A DNA stretch of 64,000 bases from Paraburkholderia aromaticivorans (GTDB taxonomy: Bacteria > Pseudomonadota > Gammaproteobacteria > Burkholderiales > Burkholderiaceae). Shown here in pieces: positions 48,690 to 57,321 of this stretch. Within the stretch, counting starts at the first letter, position 1. Each line of letters begins with the position of its first letter. The notes under the pieces were generated by a model. The model was not told the origin of the DNA. It made no database searches and saw nothing but the letters and a program-made list of their open reading frames with translations. The stretch covers positions 558,001-622,000 of the forward strand of contig NZ_CP022990.1 in assembly GCF_002278075.1 (NCBI RefSeq), in the 5' to 3' direction. The translations under genes were made by a program, and so were the position numbers.

Positions 48690-48813
48690 GCAGCCCCGCG
48701 CGGGCGTGGCCGGCGCAAAATGTGTATCCTGAACGATCTTGCCGGCGCCTTTGCATGTGTCGTCCCGCGTTTGCGAGACGGACGGCGCCCGGCTTCATTG
48801 CAAGGAGAGGCCA

Positions 48814-49350
48814 TTGACGGACCACGCTGATACTTCCCCGCCCTCCGGCCAACCCGTCGATCCGGAGTTGCTCGAACTGGCGCAGCAGGTCTTCGACCTC
48901 GCGCGGCGCGGCGACGCCGCCATGCTCGCGGCGGTGATCGAAAAAGGCGTGCCGCCGAATTTGCGCAACGACAAGGGCGACAGTCTCGTCATGCTCGCCA
49001 GCTACCATGGTCACGCGCAAGCCGTACGCACGCTGCTCGAGCACGGCGCCGATCCCAATCTGCGCAACGACAACGGACAGACGCCGATTGCGGGCGCGGC
49101 CTTCAAGGGCTTCGACAGCGTGATCGAAACCTTGCTCGCGCACGGCGCGGATGTCGAAGGCGCGTCGCCGGACGGACGCACCGCGTTGATGATCGCCGCG
49201 ATGTTCAATCGCACGGCGATCATGGACTTGCTGATCGCGCATGGCGCGGACCCGCAAGCCCGCGATACGAACGGCGTGACGGCGCTAGATGCGGCCGGCC
49301 GCATGGGTGCCGGCGATGCGCAAGCGCGCCTGAAGGCGCTCGGTTCCTGA
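48814..49350 (+). CDS. Ankyrin-repeat protein
   Basis: 178 residues with four ankyrin repeats (about 36-68, 69-101, 102-134, 135-168), consensus units such as GDSLVMLASYHGHAQAVRTLLEHGADPNLRN and GRTALMIAAMFNRTAIMDLLIAHGADPQARD shown in part. A TTG start at 48814 with AGGAG 6 bases upstream gives MTDHADTSPPS; no ATG in this frame has a good site, the upstream one at 48739 lacks it. Such proteins mediate protein contacts, sometimes with catalase genes; partner here unknown. Confidence 0.85.
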   Translation: MTDHADTSPPSGQPVDPELLELAQQVFDLARRGDAAMLAAVIEKGVPPNLRNDKGDSLVMLASYHGHAQAVRTLLEHGADPNLRNDNGQTPIAGAAFKGFDSVIETLLAHGADVEGASPDGRTALMIAAMFNRTAIMDLLIAHGADPQARDTNGVTALDAAGRMGAGDAQARLKALGS

Positions 49351-49435
49351 GTTGGAGCACGGCTCGCTCGCGGCGCGTGTGCCTCTGTGCGTGCGGACAC
49401 CCTGCAACAGAGGCTCGCAAGCGCCGCGAACAACG

Positions 49436-50128
49436 CTAGCCTTTGTCCGCCAACAGCCACTCCACGTCGATCTCCACCAGATCCCCGATGCGCTCCACTG
49501 TCACATCCGCCGGCGGATTGCTGGAGATCTCTTTCGGATCGAACGCGTAGTGCCCCTGGCGGGGAAAGACCGTCGTCAGCCTCGCGCCCCAGGCCCGTTT
49601 CATGGCGGTCAGAATCCGCAGCTTGTCGTCCACCATCACATAGTGGCGGGCGGGATAGCACTCCATCACCTGGTCGAGCATCAACTCCTTGTGGATGTAG
49701 ATCAGCACCCGCCCTTCGACTTCATCCCATAGCCCCGAACGGGCAATCTTGCGCGGCTGGAACACCACGTCGCCGTCGGAGAGAATGACCGTGGGACCGT
49801 GCGCGCGCAGATGCCGCAGCGCATCCAGCGCGCCCGGATACAGGCGGTTCGCGAACGGATATTCGATCAGGAACGACGACATCATCAGGAGCCGCGTGTC
49901 GCGCGGCTGCTCCAGACGATACCGTTGCAACGCGCCGAGGTAGTCGGCATAACCGAGCTCCGTGCGCAGGGTCTCGAAGATTTCCCAGTAGCGCGTGCTG
50001 TTCTGTGCGCCGAACTCCCTCACCATGTGCGCGCGCAGGTCCTCGAGCACATGGTCGTTGTCCAGCAAGGTGTTATCGCAGTCGAACAGAAACACGACAT
50101 CGTGCGGCGTCGCGGTAGCGGCTTGCAT
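49436..50128 (-). CDS. HAD-superfamily phosphatase
   Basis: 230 residues. Motif I FLFDCDNTLLDN (nucleophile D and second D), motif II/IV regions VILSDGDVVFQPRKI and YVMVDDKLRILTAMKR. Likely a small-molecule phosphatase. It is 15 bases downstream of the 6-phosphogluconate dehydrogenase gene and likely in one operon, hinting at a sugar phosphate substrate. Substrate not determined. Confidence 0.88.
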   Translation of the reverse strand: MQAATATPHDVVFLFDCDNTLLDNDHVLEDLRAHMVREFGAQNSTRYWEIFETLRTELGYADYLGALQRYRLEQPRDTRLLMMSSFLIEYPFANRLYPGALDALRHLRAHGPTVILSDGDVVFQPRKIARSGLWDEVEGRVLIYIHKELMLDQVMECYPARHYVMVDDKLRILTAMKRAWGARLTTVFPRQGHYAFDPKEISSNPPADVTVERIGDLVEIDVEWLLADKG

Positions 50129-50143
50129 GGCGGCTCCCTGGAA

Positions 50144-51181
50144 TCAGCCTTTGGGCCCGTCGGACGGATTGGCCGCTTTCTCGACGTGACCGCCGAAATC
50201 ATGCCGCATCGCCGAGAGCACCCGGTTCGCAAAATCCGCCTCGCCGCGCGAACTGAAGCGTGCGAACAGCGCCGCGCTCAGCACCGGCGTGGGCACGCCT
50301 TCGTCGATCGCGGCCGCCACGGTCCAGCGGCCCTCGCCCGAATCGGATACGCGCCCCGCGTAGTTCTTCAGGTCGGCGTCGCTGACGAGCGAGCCGGCAA
50401 TCAGATCGAGCAGCCATGATCCGATCACGCTGCCGCGCCGCCAGACTTCGGTGACATCGGCGAGATTCAGGTCGTACTGGTACAACTCGGGGCGGCGCAG
50501 CGGCGATGTTTCGGCGTCGGCCTCGCGCGCCTGTTTGCCGGCATCCGCGTGGCGCAAAATGTTCAGCCCCTCGGCGTACGCGGCCATCATGCCGTACTCG
50601 ATGCCGTTGTGGACCATCTTGACGAAGTGCCCCGCGCCTCGCGGCCCGCAGTGCAGGAAGCCCTGATCCGCGGTGCTGGTGCCGCTGGCGCGGCCCGGCG
50701 TGGCCGGCGCGGCGTCCGCGCCCGGCGCGAGCGTCGAGAAAATCGGTTCGAGCCGCTTCACGATCTCCGGCTCGCCGCCGATCATCAGGCAGTAGCCGCG
50801 CTCGCGCCCCGCCACCCCGCCGCTCGTGCCGACGTCCACATAGTGAAGCTGACGTTGGGCAAGCTCCGCGCCGCGGCGAATGTCGTCGTGATAGTAGGAA
50901 TTGCCGCCGTCTATCACGATGTCGCCGGGCTCCAGCAGGGGCACGAGTTTCTCCAGCGTCATATCGACCACCGCGGCCGGCACCATCAGCCAGACTGCGC
51001 GCGGTTTCTCGAGCTGCGCGACCAGATCTTCCAGCGACGCCGCGCCCGCGACGCCGTCCTGCTTCAGCCTGTCCACCGCCGCCGGCTGCACGTCGTAAGC
51101 GATGCATTGCTGCCCGCCCTTCGTCAGACGCCGCACCATGTCGGCGCCCATGCGTCCCAATCCAATCATGCCTAGCTGCAT
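50144..51181 (-). CDS. gnd: 6-phosphogluconate dehydrogenase, short (GndA/NAD-type) form
   Basis: 345 residues, shorter than the 470-residue E. coli Gnd, so of the NAD-preferring short group. N-terminal Rossmann GLGRMGADM, substrate motif [12 protein letters not shown], and catalytic [18 protein letters not shown] (Lys). Oxidatively decarboxylates 6-phosphogluconate to ribulose-5-phosphate, which could feed the phosphoketolase. Insert [13 protein letters not shown] in mid-protein. ATG at 51181 with CGGAGCGAG upstream. Confidence 0.9.
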   Translation of the reverse strand: MQLGMIGLGRMGADMVRRLTKGGQQCIAYDVQPAAVDRLKQDGVAGAASLEDLVAQLEKPRAVWLMVPAAVVDMTLEKLVPLLEPGDIVIDGGNSYYHDDIRRGAELAQRQLHYVDVGTSGGVAGRERGYCLMIGGEPEIVKRLEPIFSTLAPGADAAPATPGRASGTSTADQGFLHCGPRGAGHFVKMVHNGIEYGMMAAYAEGLNILRHADAGKQAREADAETSPLRRPELYQYDLNLADVTEVWRRGSVIGSWLLDLIAGSLVSDADLKNYAGRVSDSGEGRWTVAAAIDEGVPTPVLSAALFARFSSRGEADFANRVLSAMRHDFGGHVEKAANPSDGPKG

Positions 51182-51571
51182 ATCTCGCTCCGGAAAGTGC
51201 CTCGTTGCGCTGCTCGATTTGCTTCGTTGTACTGCGGCAATGTTTGCGGTTTCGCTGAGTGTTTCAGCGGCGACGGCGGCGAACGCATATGACTGACTTT
51301 ACTGGCGTTGCGTTTTCCGGCTTGCAGCGACCGCGCGTCAGCCGCGCGGCATGTCTCGTGATTGCAATCAAGCCGCGCCACAGCCCGTATCGAACGACGA
51401 TACGCTTATTTGCAGAGACTTTGCGCGGCGTAAAGTTCCTGGCATGTCTGCAGAGCGGCGTTGCGCTCGCTCGGCCTTCGATTCGGCTACGGTCTTCTTA
51501 CACTTCGGCGCCGCAGCCGCAAGACGGTGGCGCCTGCACCGGCTCGGGCGGCCTCGCGCAGGTGTGAATTG
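51182..51571. other. Intergenic region between dehydrogenase and MFS genes
   Basis: 390 bases holding the gnd promoter and the 3' end region of the MFS gene. The plus-strand frame across it has a poor codon pattern and no family resemblance, so it is left out. No hairpin with T tract seen. Confidence 0.4.
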
Positions 51572-52951
51572 CTAGCGCCGCCGGGCCTGAAGCCTCGCGT
51601 ATTGTGACCGCACAAAACGTTTCACGGCCCGCCACATCGCCGGATAACGATCGCCCGGCACGGCGAAGAGCACCAGCGCGCACAACGCCAGCAAGCCGCA
51701 AAACATGAACGTGCCGCGATAGCCGAACGCCTGCACCAGCAAACCCGACAACACGCCCGAGAGAATCGAGCCGACCCGCGCCGCGTTGAAGAAGAGCGCG
51801 GTGGCGCGCCCCGGCGCGTGCGGCATCAGATCCTGCACATACGTCATGCCGAGGCACGAGGTCACCGCGACGACGAACGCGTTGAGCATCTGCATCGGGA
51901 TCAGCACCTCGACGTTCCCCGCCAGCGACATGCCGGCGAAATACACCGCATGCACCGCGGCACACGCGCCCAGCCAGTTCGGCTTGTGCAGCGCCGAGGA
52001 CTTCGCGCCGAGCGCGAGCATCATCGGAATTTCCATCAATGCGCCGAGCCCGAGCATCACCGACACGTCCAGATGCGTGCCGTTCAGCCCATGCACGATG
52101 TAAAGCGGCAGCACGATCATGGTGGCGTTCGCGGCAAGGCCGAGCAAGGTGAGCGCGGCGACCGCGCGGCCGATGTCGTTGGCCGAGGCGACACCGGGCA
52201 GTTCCTCGTGCGCGTCTTCGCCGGGCGCGGTCAGCGGCGGCACGGTGATCGAGGCGGACGGCTCGGACGCCGTGTCTTCCACCGTGTGGTCGCCCAGGTG
52301 GCCTTGCGGCTCCCGCATGCGCCAGACGACGGCCGCGCAGGCGCCAAAACTGGCGGCGGCGAACAGAAAGAGCCCGTAGAAGCTGCTGGCGGCAAGCACC
52401 AGCGCGCCCACCGACGGCCCGAACACCCACGCCGCCGACAGAATGGTCCGCAAGGTCGCGCTGGCGAACACGCGCTGCGCCGGGTCGGCGACCGGCAACG
52501 CCGCGCGGCTGAACGAGAACACCATCGAAATAGCCGAGCCGCCCGCGCCGATAAAGACGATCCCGACCACCAGCAGCAGACGGTAGTCACGCACCACGCA
52601 TAGACACAGATAGCCGAGCGCCGCCGCCACCAGCGCCGCCAGCAACAAAGGCCGGTGCCGTCCGCTCGCGTCGCTCCAGCGGCCCGCGAAGGTGCTGGCG
52701 AGCACCCCGCTCGCCGCGATCAGCGTCATGAAGACGCCGAGCCTGAACGGCGTCATGCCGGCGCGCTCGACGCCGAACAGGGAAAGATAGGGAGCGGTGA
52801 ACGACATCGCCACACCGAGCATCAGGGTCGCGGCGGCGAGCGGCTTGAAGCCGGGGATGTGTAGCAGGGCGAAAAAACGTGAGGTGTTCAACACAGGGGG
52901 CGGTGGGTCAGGAGAAGCGACTGTGCGACGCGCAATGCGCACCGCACACAT
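51572..52951 (-). CDS. MFS sugar-efflux-type transporter (SET family)
   Basis: 459 residues with about twelve membrane segments. The start of the conserved region SRFFALLHIPGFKPLAAATLMLGVAMSFTAPYLSLFGVERAGMTPFRLG in part, motif-A-like GRWSDASGRHRPLL and DLMPHAPGRATALFFN follow the sugar efflux (SetA) family. A charged interdomain loop (TVEDTASEPSASITVPPL) sits in the middle. N-terminus uncertain: ATG at 52951, or GTG/TTG about 19 codons later. Exports sugars or similar; cargo unknown. Confidence 0.8.
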   Translation of the reverse strand: MCAVRIARRTVASPDPPPPVLNTSRFFALLHIPGFKPLAAATLMLGVAMSFTAPYLSLFGVERAGMTPFRLGVFMTLIAASGVLASTFAGRWSDASGRHRPLLLAALVAAALGYLCLCVVRDYRLLLVVGIVFIGAGGSAISMVFSFSRAALPVADPAQRVFASATLRTILSAAWVFGPSVGALVLAASSFYGLFLFAAASFGACAAVVWRMREPQGHLGDHTVEDTASEPSASITVPPLTAPGEDAHEELPGVASANDIGRAVAALTLLGLAANATMIVLPLYIVHGLNGTHLDVSVMLGLGALMEIPMMLALGAKSSALHKPNWLGACAAVHAVYFAGMSLAGNVEVLIPMQMLNAFVVAVTSCLGMTYVQDLMPHAPGRATALFFNAARVGSILSGVLSGLLVQAFGYRGTFMFCGLLALCALVLFAVPGDRYPAMWRAVKRFVRSQYARLQARRR

Positions 52952-53117
52952 CGTGGCCGGAACGACCGGGGCATTATCGGCTTAGCTCGCGAGCGCGTAA
53001 ACCCGCGCCACCGCGTCCCAAAATTGCGAGCCGCCTGCGCCGCGCGTGAAGCGCTTCGGCGTGCCCGACGCGCGGCCTCGTCCCAGCAATATTCGCTCCC
53101 GCGCGGCGCCGCAGCGC

Positions 53118-53414
53118 TCACAGCACGACGTAGCCGCGCTTTTCCAGCGTCCAGCGGTGCCACTGATTGCCATACATGCCGCAGGCCATGCCGAACAGCA
53201 CCGACAGCACCAGTCCGATCAGGTCCGCGGTTTCGCCCCACAATCCCGAGCAGAACAGCAACAGATTGACCGCCAGCATGACGAAGGCCGCCAACCACAT
53301 CTTCTTCGACAGCGCCCAGATGAAGCCCAACAGGCACGCGCCCCAACTGAAGCCCGTAGCGACCGCGACGGTCTCGTCCTTGCCCGGATACCGCAGATAA
53401 ATCCTTTCGCCCAT
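53118..53414 (-). CDS. Small DUF2628-like membrane protein
   Basis: 98 residues from ATG 53412-53414, behind GGGAAAGGAC. The layout (soluble YLRYPGKDETVAVATGFSWGACLLGFIWALSKKMWLAAFV region with the typical FSWGAFxxGxxWALxxKMW, two or three membrane helices) fits the DUF2628 group. Function unknown. It is on the same strand as the SET-type exporter, 166 bases upstream of it. Confidence 0.65.
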   Translation of the reverse strand: MGERIYLRYPGKDETVAVATGFSWGACLLGFIWALSKKMWLAAFVMLAVNLLLFCSGLWGETADLIGLVLSVLFGMACGMYGNQWHRWTLEKRGYVVL

Positions 53415-53659
53415 GTCCTTTCCCGACCACGATGATGCGCCGCCGCGTCGCGGCTGCCCCCGACGAGTGTTTACCACGTCGCGCCGGCAAGCGGATAAGT
53501 TCGCGAGAAATTCACCCCGCCGCGTGCTTGGCCGCACATCGGCCGGCGCCGCGCTGCCTGACGATCCGCGGCATAGCTGATACTCTTGGCAAATTCAGGC
53601 GCAGGGAACGCCACCGCGGCGCGCCTTGCCCGCACAGGTTGAACCGCTTCGGAGCACGC

Positions 53660-53980
53660 ATGGCCACGCAAACCGCCTATTCATCCAAAGCCCCTTCGCG
53701 CGCCGAGCTCGACGCGCTGCCGGGCACCACCATCGTCGAATTCGGCACGGACTGGTGCGGCTACTGCCAGGGGGCGCAAGCATCGATTGCCCAGGCGCTC
53801 GAACCGCATGCGGGCGTCAGGCACCTGAAGATCGAAGACGGTCCGGGCCGGCCGCTGGGCCGCTCGTTCAAGGTGAAGCTCTGGCCTACGCTGATCCTCA
53901 TGCGCGACGGCGCCGAACTCGCGCGCGTGGTGCGCCCGTCCAGCGCGACGCAAATCGCGGACGCTTTCACGTCGCTCTGA
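53660..53980 (+). CDS. Thioredoxin-family protein
   Basis: 106 residues with one thioredoxin fold and active site CGYC (FGTDWCGYCQGA) near position 36, plus the cis-Pro WPTLIL. No signal peptide, so cytoplasmic. The CGYC variant points to a reductase of an unassigned target rather than classical Trx (CGPC). GGAG is 6 bases upstream of the ATG. Single gene. Confidence 0.88.
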   Translation: MATQTAYSSKAPSRAELDALPGTTIVEFGTDWCGYCQGAQASIAQALEPHAGVRHLKIEDGPGRPLGRSFKVKLWPTLILMRDGAELARVVRPSSATQIADAFTSL

Positions 53981-54061
53981 CGCCAGGCTGCACGCGGCGC
54001 GACACCCGCGCCCGCGCACCGCCCCGCGCCCGCTTCACGTGAGACCCACCGATCCCCTATC

Positions 54062-54481
54062 ATGCGCCAAGCCATCCATCATCTGAGCGTCAAGGCCCGC
54101 ACCCGCGGGCTCGTCGAGTTCACCGGCGAGGTGCGCCGCTTCGTGTCCGCGCAAGCCATCGAGACCGGCCTGCTGACGCTCTTTTGCCGCCATACGTCCG
54201 CTTCGTTGCTGATTCAGGAAAACGCCGACCCTTCGGTGCAACGCGATCTGGAGCGCTACTTCGCGAGCCTCGCGCCCGAAGACGCCGAGCGCTACGAACA
54301 CGACGCCGAAGGCCCCGACGACATGCCGGCCCATTTGCGCACGGCGCTCACGCAGGTGCAGTTATCGGTGCCGGTCGAACATGGGCAGATGGTGCTCGGC
54401 ACCTGGCAAGGCTTGTATCTCTTCGAACATCGCCGTCATACGCAGCAGCGGGACATCGTGCTGCATCTGATCGGGGAATGA
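54062..54481 (+). CDS. yjbQ: YjbQ-family protein (UPF0047)
   Basis: 139 residues, complete single-domain YjbQ. Characteristic stretches: LLTLFCRHTSASLLIQENADPSV, LRTALTQVQLSVPVEHGQMVLGTWQGLYLFEHR in part, and HTQQRDIVL near the end. Members have been reported to have weak thiamine-phosphate synthase activity; the biological role is unclear. The start at 54062 lacks a strong ribosome site. Confidence 0.92.
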   Translation: MRQAIHHLSVKARTRGLVEFTGEVRRFVSAQAIETGLLTLFCRHTSASLLIQENADPSVQRDLERYFASLAPEDAERYEHDAEGPDDMPAHLRTALTQVQLSVPVEHGQMVLGTWQGLYLFEHRRHTQQRDIVLHLIGE

Positions 54482-54583
54482 CGGCGCGGTCCCCGGCCGT
54501 GGCCGTGTCGGTTCGAGACGTGTTGTTGACCGGGACTGGCTGCAACATTTCATCCGCAAACCGGATTAAAGGGAGCACACCTC

Positions 54584-55603
54584 ATGGACACCCGTAGCGA
54601 GCTGCAAGCCACCGTCAAGGCGATGGTTCAACCCGGCAAAGGCCTCCTCGCCGCCGACGAAAGCGGCCCGACCATCGCCAAACGCTTCAAGACGATCGGC
54701 CTCGAATCGAGCGAGGAAAACCGCCGCGCCTATCGCAACCTGCTGCTCACCACGCCAGGTCTCGGCGAATTCGTGAGCGGCGTGATCCTCTACGAAGAAA
54801 CGCTGGGCCAGAAAGCGGACGACGGCACGCCGTTTCCTCAACTCGCCGCGAAAAACGGCATCGTGCCCGGCATCAAGGTGGACCTCGGCAAGATTGCGCT
54901 CGCGCTCGCTCCGGGCGACGAGATCACCGAAGGCCTCGACGGACTCGCCCGCCGTTTCGTCGACTACAAACGGCAAGGCGCGCGTTTCGCCAAATGGCGC
55001 GCGGTCTACAACATCACGGCGAGCCTGCCGAGCCGGCTCGCCATCGAGGCGAACGCCGATTCGCTGGCGCGCTACGCCGCCATCTCGCAGGAGGCGGGCA
55101 TCGTGCCGATCGTCGAACCGGAAGTGCTGATGGACGGCGAACACAGCATCGAACGCAGCGCCGAGGTCACCGAGGCCGTGCTGCACGAGGTGTTCCATGC
55201 GCTGCACCGGCATCGCGTGGTCCTCGAACATATTCTGCTCAAGCCGAGCATGGTGATCGCCGGGTCCGAACACGCGCACCAGGCGACGACGGCCGACATC
55301 GCCGCGCATACGGTGCGGGTGCTCAAGCGCACGGTGCCGTCGGCGGTGCCGGGCATCGTGTTTCTGTCCGGCGGTCAATCGCCTGAAGAGGCGACCGCGA
55401 ATCTCGACGCCATGAATCGTCTCGGCGCGCTGCCGTGGAATCTGAGCTTTTCATACGGCCGCGCGTTGCAGGAGCCGCCGCTGCAGGCGTGGAAGGGCGA
55501 GGCGAGCCACGTCGAACAAGCCCAGCAGGCGCTGCTCAAACGCGCGCGGCTGAACAGCGCCGCCGCCCTCGGCAGGTACGAGGCGTCGCAGGAGAAAAGT
55601 TAG
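54584..55603 (+). CDS. Class I fructose-bisphosphate aldolase
   Basis: 339 residues, class I (Schiff-base) enzyme, KGLLAADESGPTIAKRF at the N-terminus, catalytic region EPEVLMDGEHSIE and the imine Lys in LLKPSMV, and SGGQSPEEATANLDAMNR near the end. Cleaves fructose-1,6-bisphosphate in glycolysis or gluconeogenesis. AAAGGGAG lies 9 bases upstream. It adds to the central carbon genes of this half of the window but is its own unit. Confidence 0.94.
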   Translation: MDTRSELQATVKAMVQPGKGLLAADESGPTIAKRFKTIGLESSEENRRAYRNLLLTTPGLGEFVSGVILYEETLGQKADDGTPFPQLAAKNGIVPGIKVDLGKIALALAPGDEITEGLDGLARRFVDYKRQGARFAKWRAVYNITASLPSRLAIEANADSLARYAAISQEAGIVPIVEPEVLMDGEHSIERSAEVTEAVLHEVFHALHRHRVVLEHILLKPSMVIAGSEHAHQATTADIAAHTVRVLKRTVPSAVPGIVFLSGGQSPEEATANLDAMNRLGALPWNLSFSYGRALQEPPLQAWKGEASHVEQAQQALLKRARLNSAAALGRYEASQEKS

Positions 55604-55667
55604 GCGCGGCCCCGCACGGTCCGTTGCGTGCGGCGATCGATCGAGGGCGACGGGCCGGGCGCTCGCA

Positions 55668-56690
55668 TCAAAGCGGCGCCCCGCCGAACGCCTGGCGCTG
55701 CGCGAGCGACACGAACGCCTGGGCATCGCGCGCCGCCTGCACCACCGCCGCCATACCGAAAAACTCGTGGGTCGCGCCCCGGTAGTTGCGATGCTCGACG
55801 GGCACGCCCGCGCCGTGCAGCTTCTGTGCGAGCTTCTCGCCGTCCGAGCGCAGCGGATCGATGCCCGCCGTCACCACGACCGCCGGCGGCAAACGTGACA
55901 GGTCGGCGCTCACCACGTCGATCAACTCACTGGTGAGATCGCTCTCGCTGTTGATCACGTTATGGAGGAACCACAGCATCATCGGCTTGTTCAAGGGCCG
56001 GGCATTGCGATTCTCCTCATAGGAGATCGACACGATGTTGTTGCTCGCCACCGGATAGATCAGCGCCTGGTGCATCGGCATGCGCATGCCCGTGTCGCGT
56101 GCGTGAATCGCTACGTTGAGCGCCAGATTGGCGCCGGCGCTCTCGCCCATGATCGCGATCTTGCCCGCGTCGCCGCCGAGGCTCGCCGCATGGCCCACCA
56201 GCCAGCGCCACGCGGCGAACGCGTCTTCGTGGGCGGCGGGCAGCCGGTGTTCCGGCGCCTGCCGGTAGTGCGCGGAGACCACGATCGCCCGGCTCTGCGC
56301 GGCCATGGAACGCGGGGTGGCGTCGTAGGTATCGAGGTCGGCGAGCACCCAGCCGCCGCCGTGAAAATACAGGATCACCGGGAACGGCCCCTCGCCTTGC
56401 GGTGTATAGACGCGCGCTGGATTGCTGCCTGCCGCGCCGGGAATCATGAGGTCCGTGGTGCGCACGGCCTCCAGTTCCAGCGCGGGGCGCGCGCTGAACG
56501 CGGGGTCGCTCATCAGCTTTTTGACGGCGTCGGCGGGCGTCGGTTGCTGTCTTGCTTCGGCTACGGTGCAATCCTCGATCGGCTTCGGGTTCAGACTCTT
56601 GAGCGCGTCGAGCACGGCTTTCATGTCGGGATCGGCATGCCCCGTGGGATCCATGCCGACCATGCCTTTGATGGTGTCACCGAGTGTCAT
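55668..56690 (-). CDS. Alpha/beta hydrolase, hormone-sensitive lipase (HSL) type
   Basis: 340 residues. Oxyanion-hole motif LYFHGGGWVLADLDTYD, nucleophile GESAG (IMGESAGANLALN), Asp in GIDPLRSDGE and His in GATHEFFGM. Start at 56688-56690 because AGGAG is 7 bases upstream; the 50 residues of the longer frame are not alike anything. No signal peptide, cytoplasmic ester hydrolase; natural substrate unknown. Converges with the aldolase gene. Confidence 0.9.
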   Translation of the reverse strand: MTLGDTIKGMVGMDPTGHADPDMKAVLDALKSLNPKPIEDCTVAEARQQPTPADAVKKLMSDPAFSARPALELEAVRTTDLMIPGAAGSNPARVYTPQGEGPFPVILYFHGGGWVLADLDTYDATPRSMAAQSRAIVVSAHYRQAPEHRLPAAHEDAFAAWRWLVGHAASLGGDAGKIAIMGESAGANLALNVAIHARDTGMRMPMHQALIYPVASNNIVSISYEENRNARPLNKPMMLWFLHNVINSESDLTSELIDVVSADLSRLPPAVVVTAGIDPLRSDGEKLAQKLHGAGVPVEHRNYRGATHEFFGMAAVVQAARDAQAFVSLAQRQAFGGAPL

Positions 56691-56880
56691 GGCCAGGCTC
56701 CTGATGGAAGAGTTCACGGATCCATCGAAGCTCTTGAACGCCGCCCGCGACGACCGTGGATGCCGGGGAATTCGAGCAAGCGCTATACCCGTGAGATGAC
56801 GGTGCGCCGAAGACGCCGCGCACCAGGCACCACGGCGCACAGCCCGCCCCGGCGCTCCAGCGCCGCGTCAGGCTGTGTCG

Positions 56881-57177
56881 TCACTGCCCCTTCGTATCGC
56901 TGCTGGCGTCCGCGCCCGGCGTGTTGGTGGAGTCGGTTGCAGGCTTGCTCGCCTTCGAGGACTTCGTATGATGCATCTTGGCCGACTTCGAATGCGCCTT
57001 CGCGCCCGATGCCTGCATGTCGCCGCCCTCGCGCGTCGTGCCGGCCGTGGTGCCGCCGTTCGGATCGTTGCCGGCCGGGCCGCCACCACCGCCGGCACCC
57101 TGAGCCATGGCGAGCGAGGAAGCGGCGAGCAAAGACGAAATAAGCAATACGTTGCGGGTTTTGTTAATCATGGTCAT
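56881..57177 (-). CDS. Secreted low-complexity small protein
   Basis: 98 residues. Signal peptide MTMINKTRNVLLISSLLAASSLAMAQ (cut in the usual A-x-A place) then Gly-rich GAGGGGGPAG and a Ser/Lys/Thr-rich, His-containing tail (AKAHSKSAKMHHTKSSKAS). GGAG precedes the ATG by 6 bases. The mature part looks disordered and periplasmic; families of this shape occur in Burkholderia without known function. Function not assigned. Confidence 0.8.
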   Translation of the reverse strand: MTMINKTRNVLLISSLLAASSLAMAQGAGGGGGPAGNDPNGGTTAGTTREGGDMQASGAKAHSKSAKMHHTKSSKASKPATDSTNTPGADASSDTKGQ

Positions 57178-57321
57178 GACTCTCTCCGGTTCGAAAAGGA
57201 AGCGGGCTGCGCCGGCCGACCCAGCCAAAGGCGCATGCCTCGTCTTCTTCCCAGCAAGGGCTGTGCCGCGAGTCATGAAACACTTCGAACATGCAACGGA
57301 TCACGCCGTGGCTTGCGAGCC

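Noticed and set aside
51259..51567. A 102-codon plus-strand frame in the gap before the MFS gene
   Set aside because: No domain, poor codon use and no ribosome site; regarded as non-coding.
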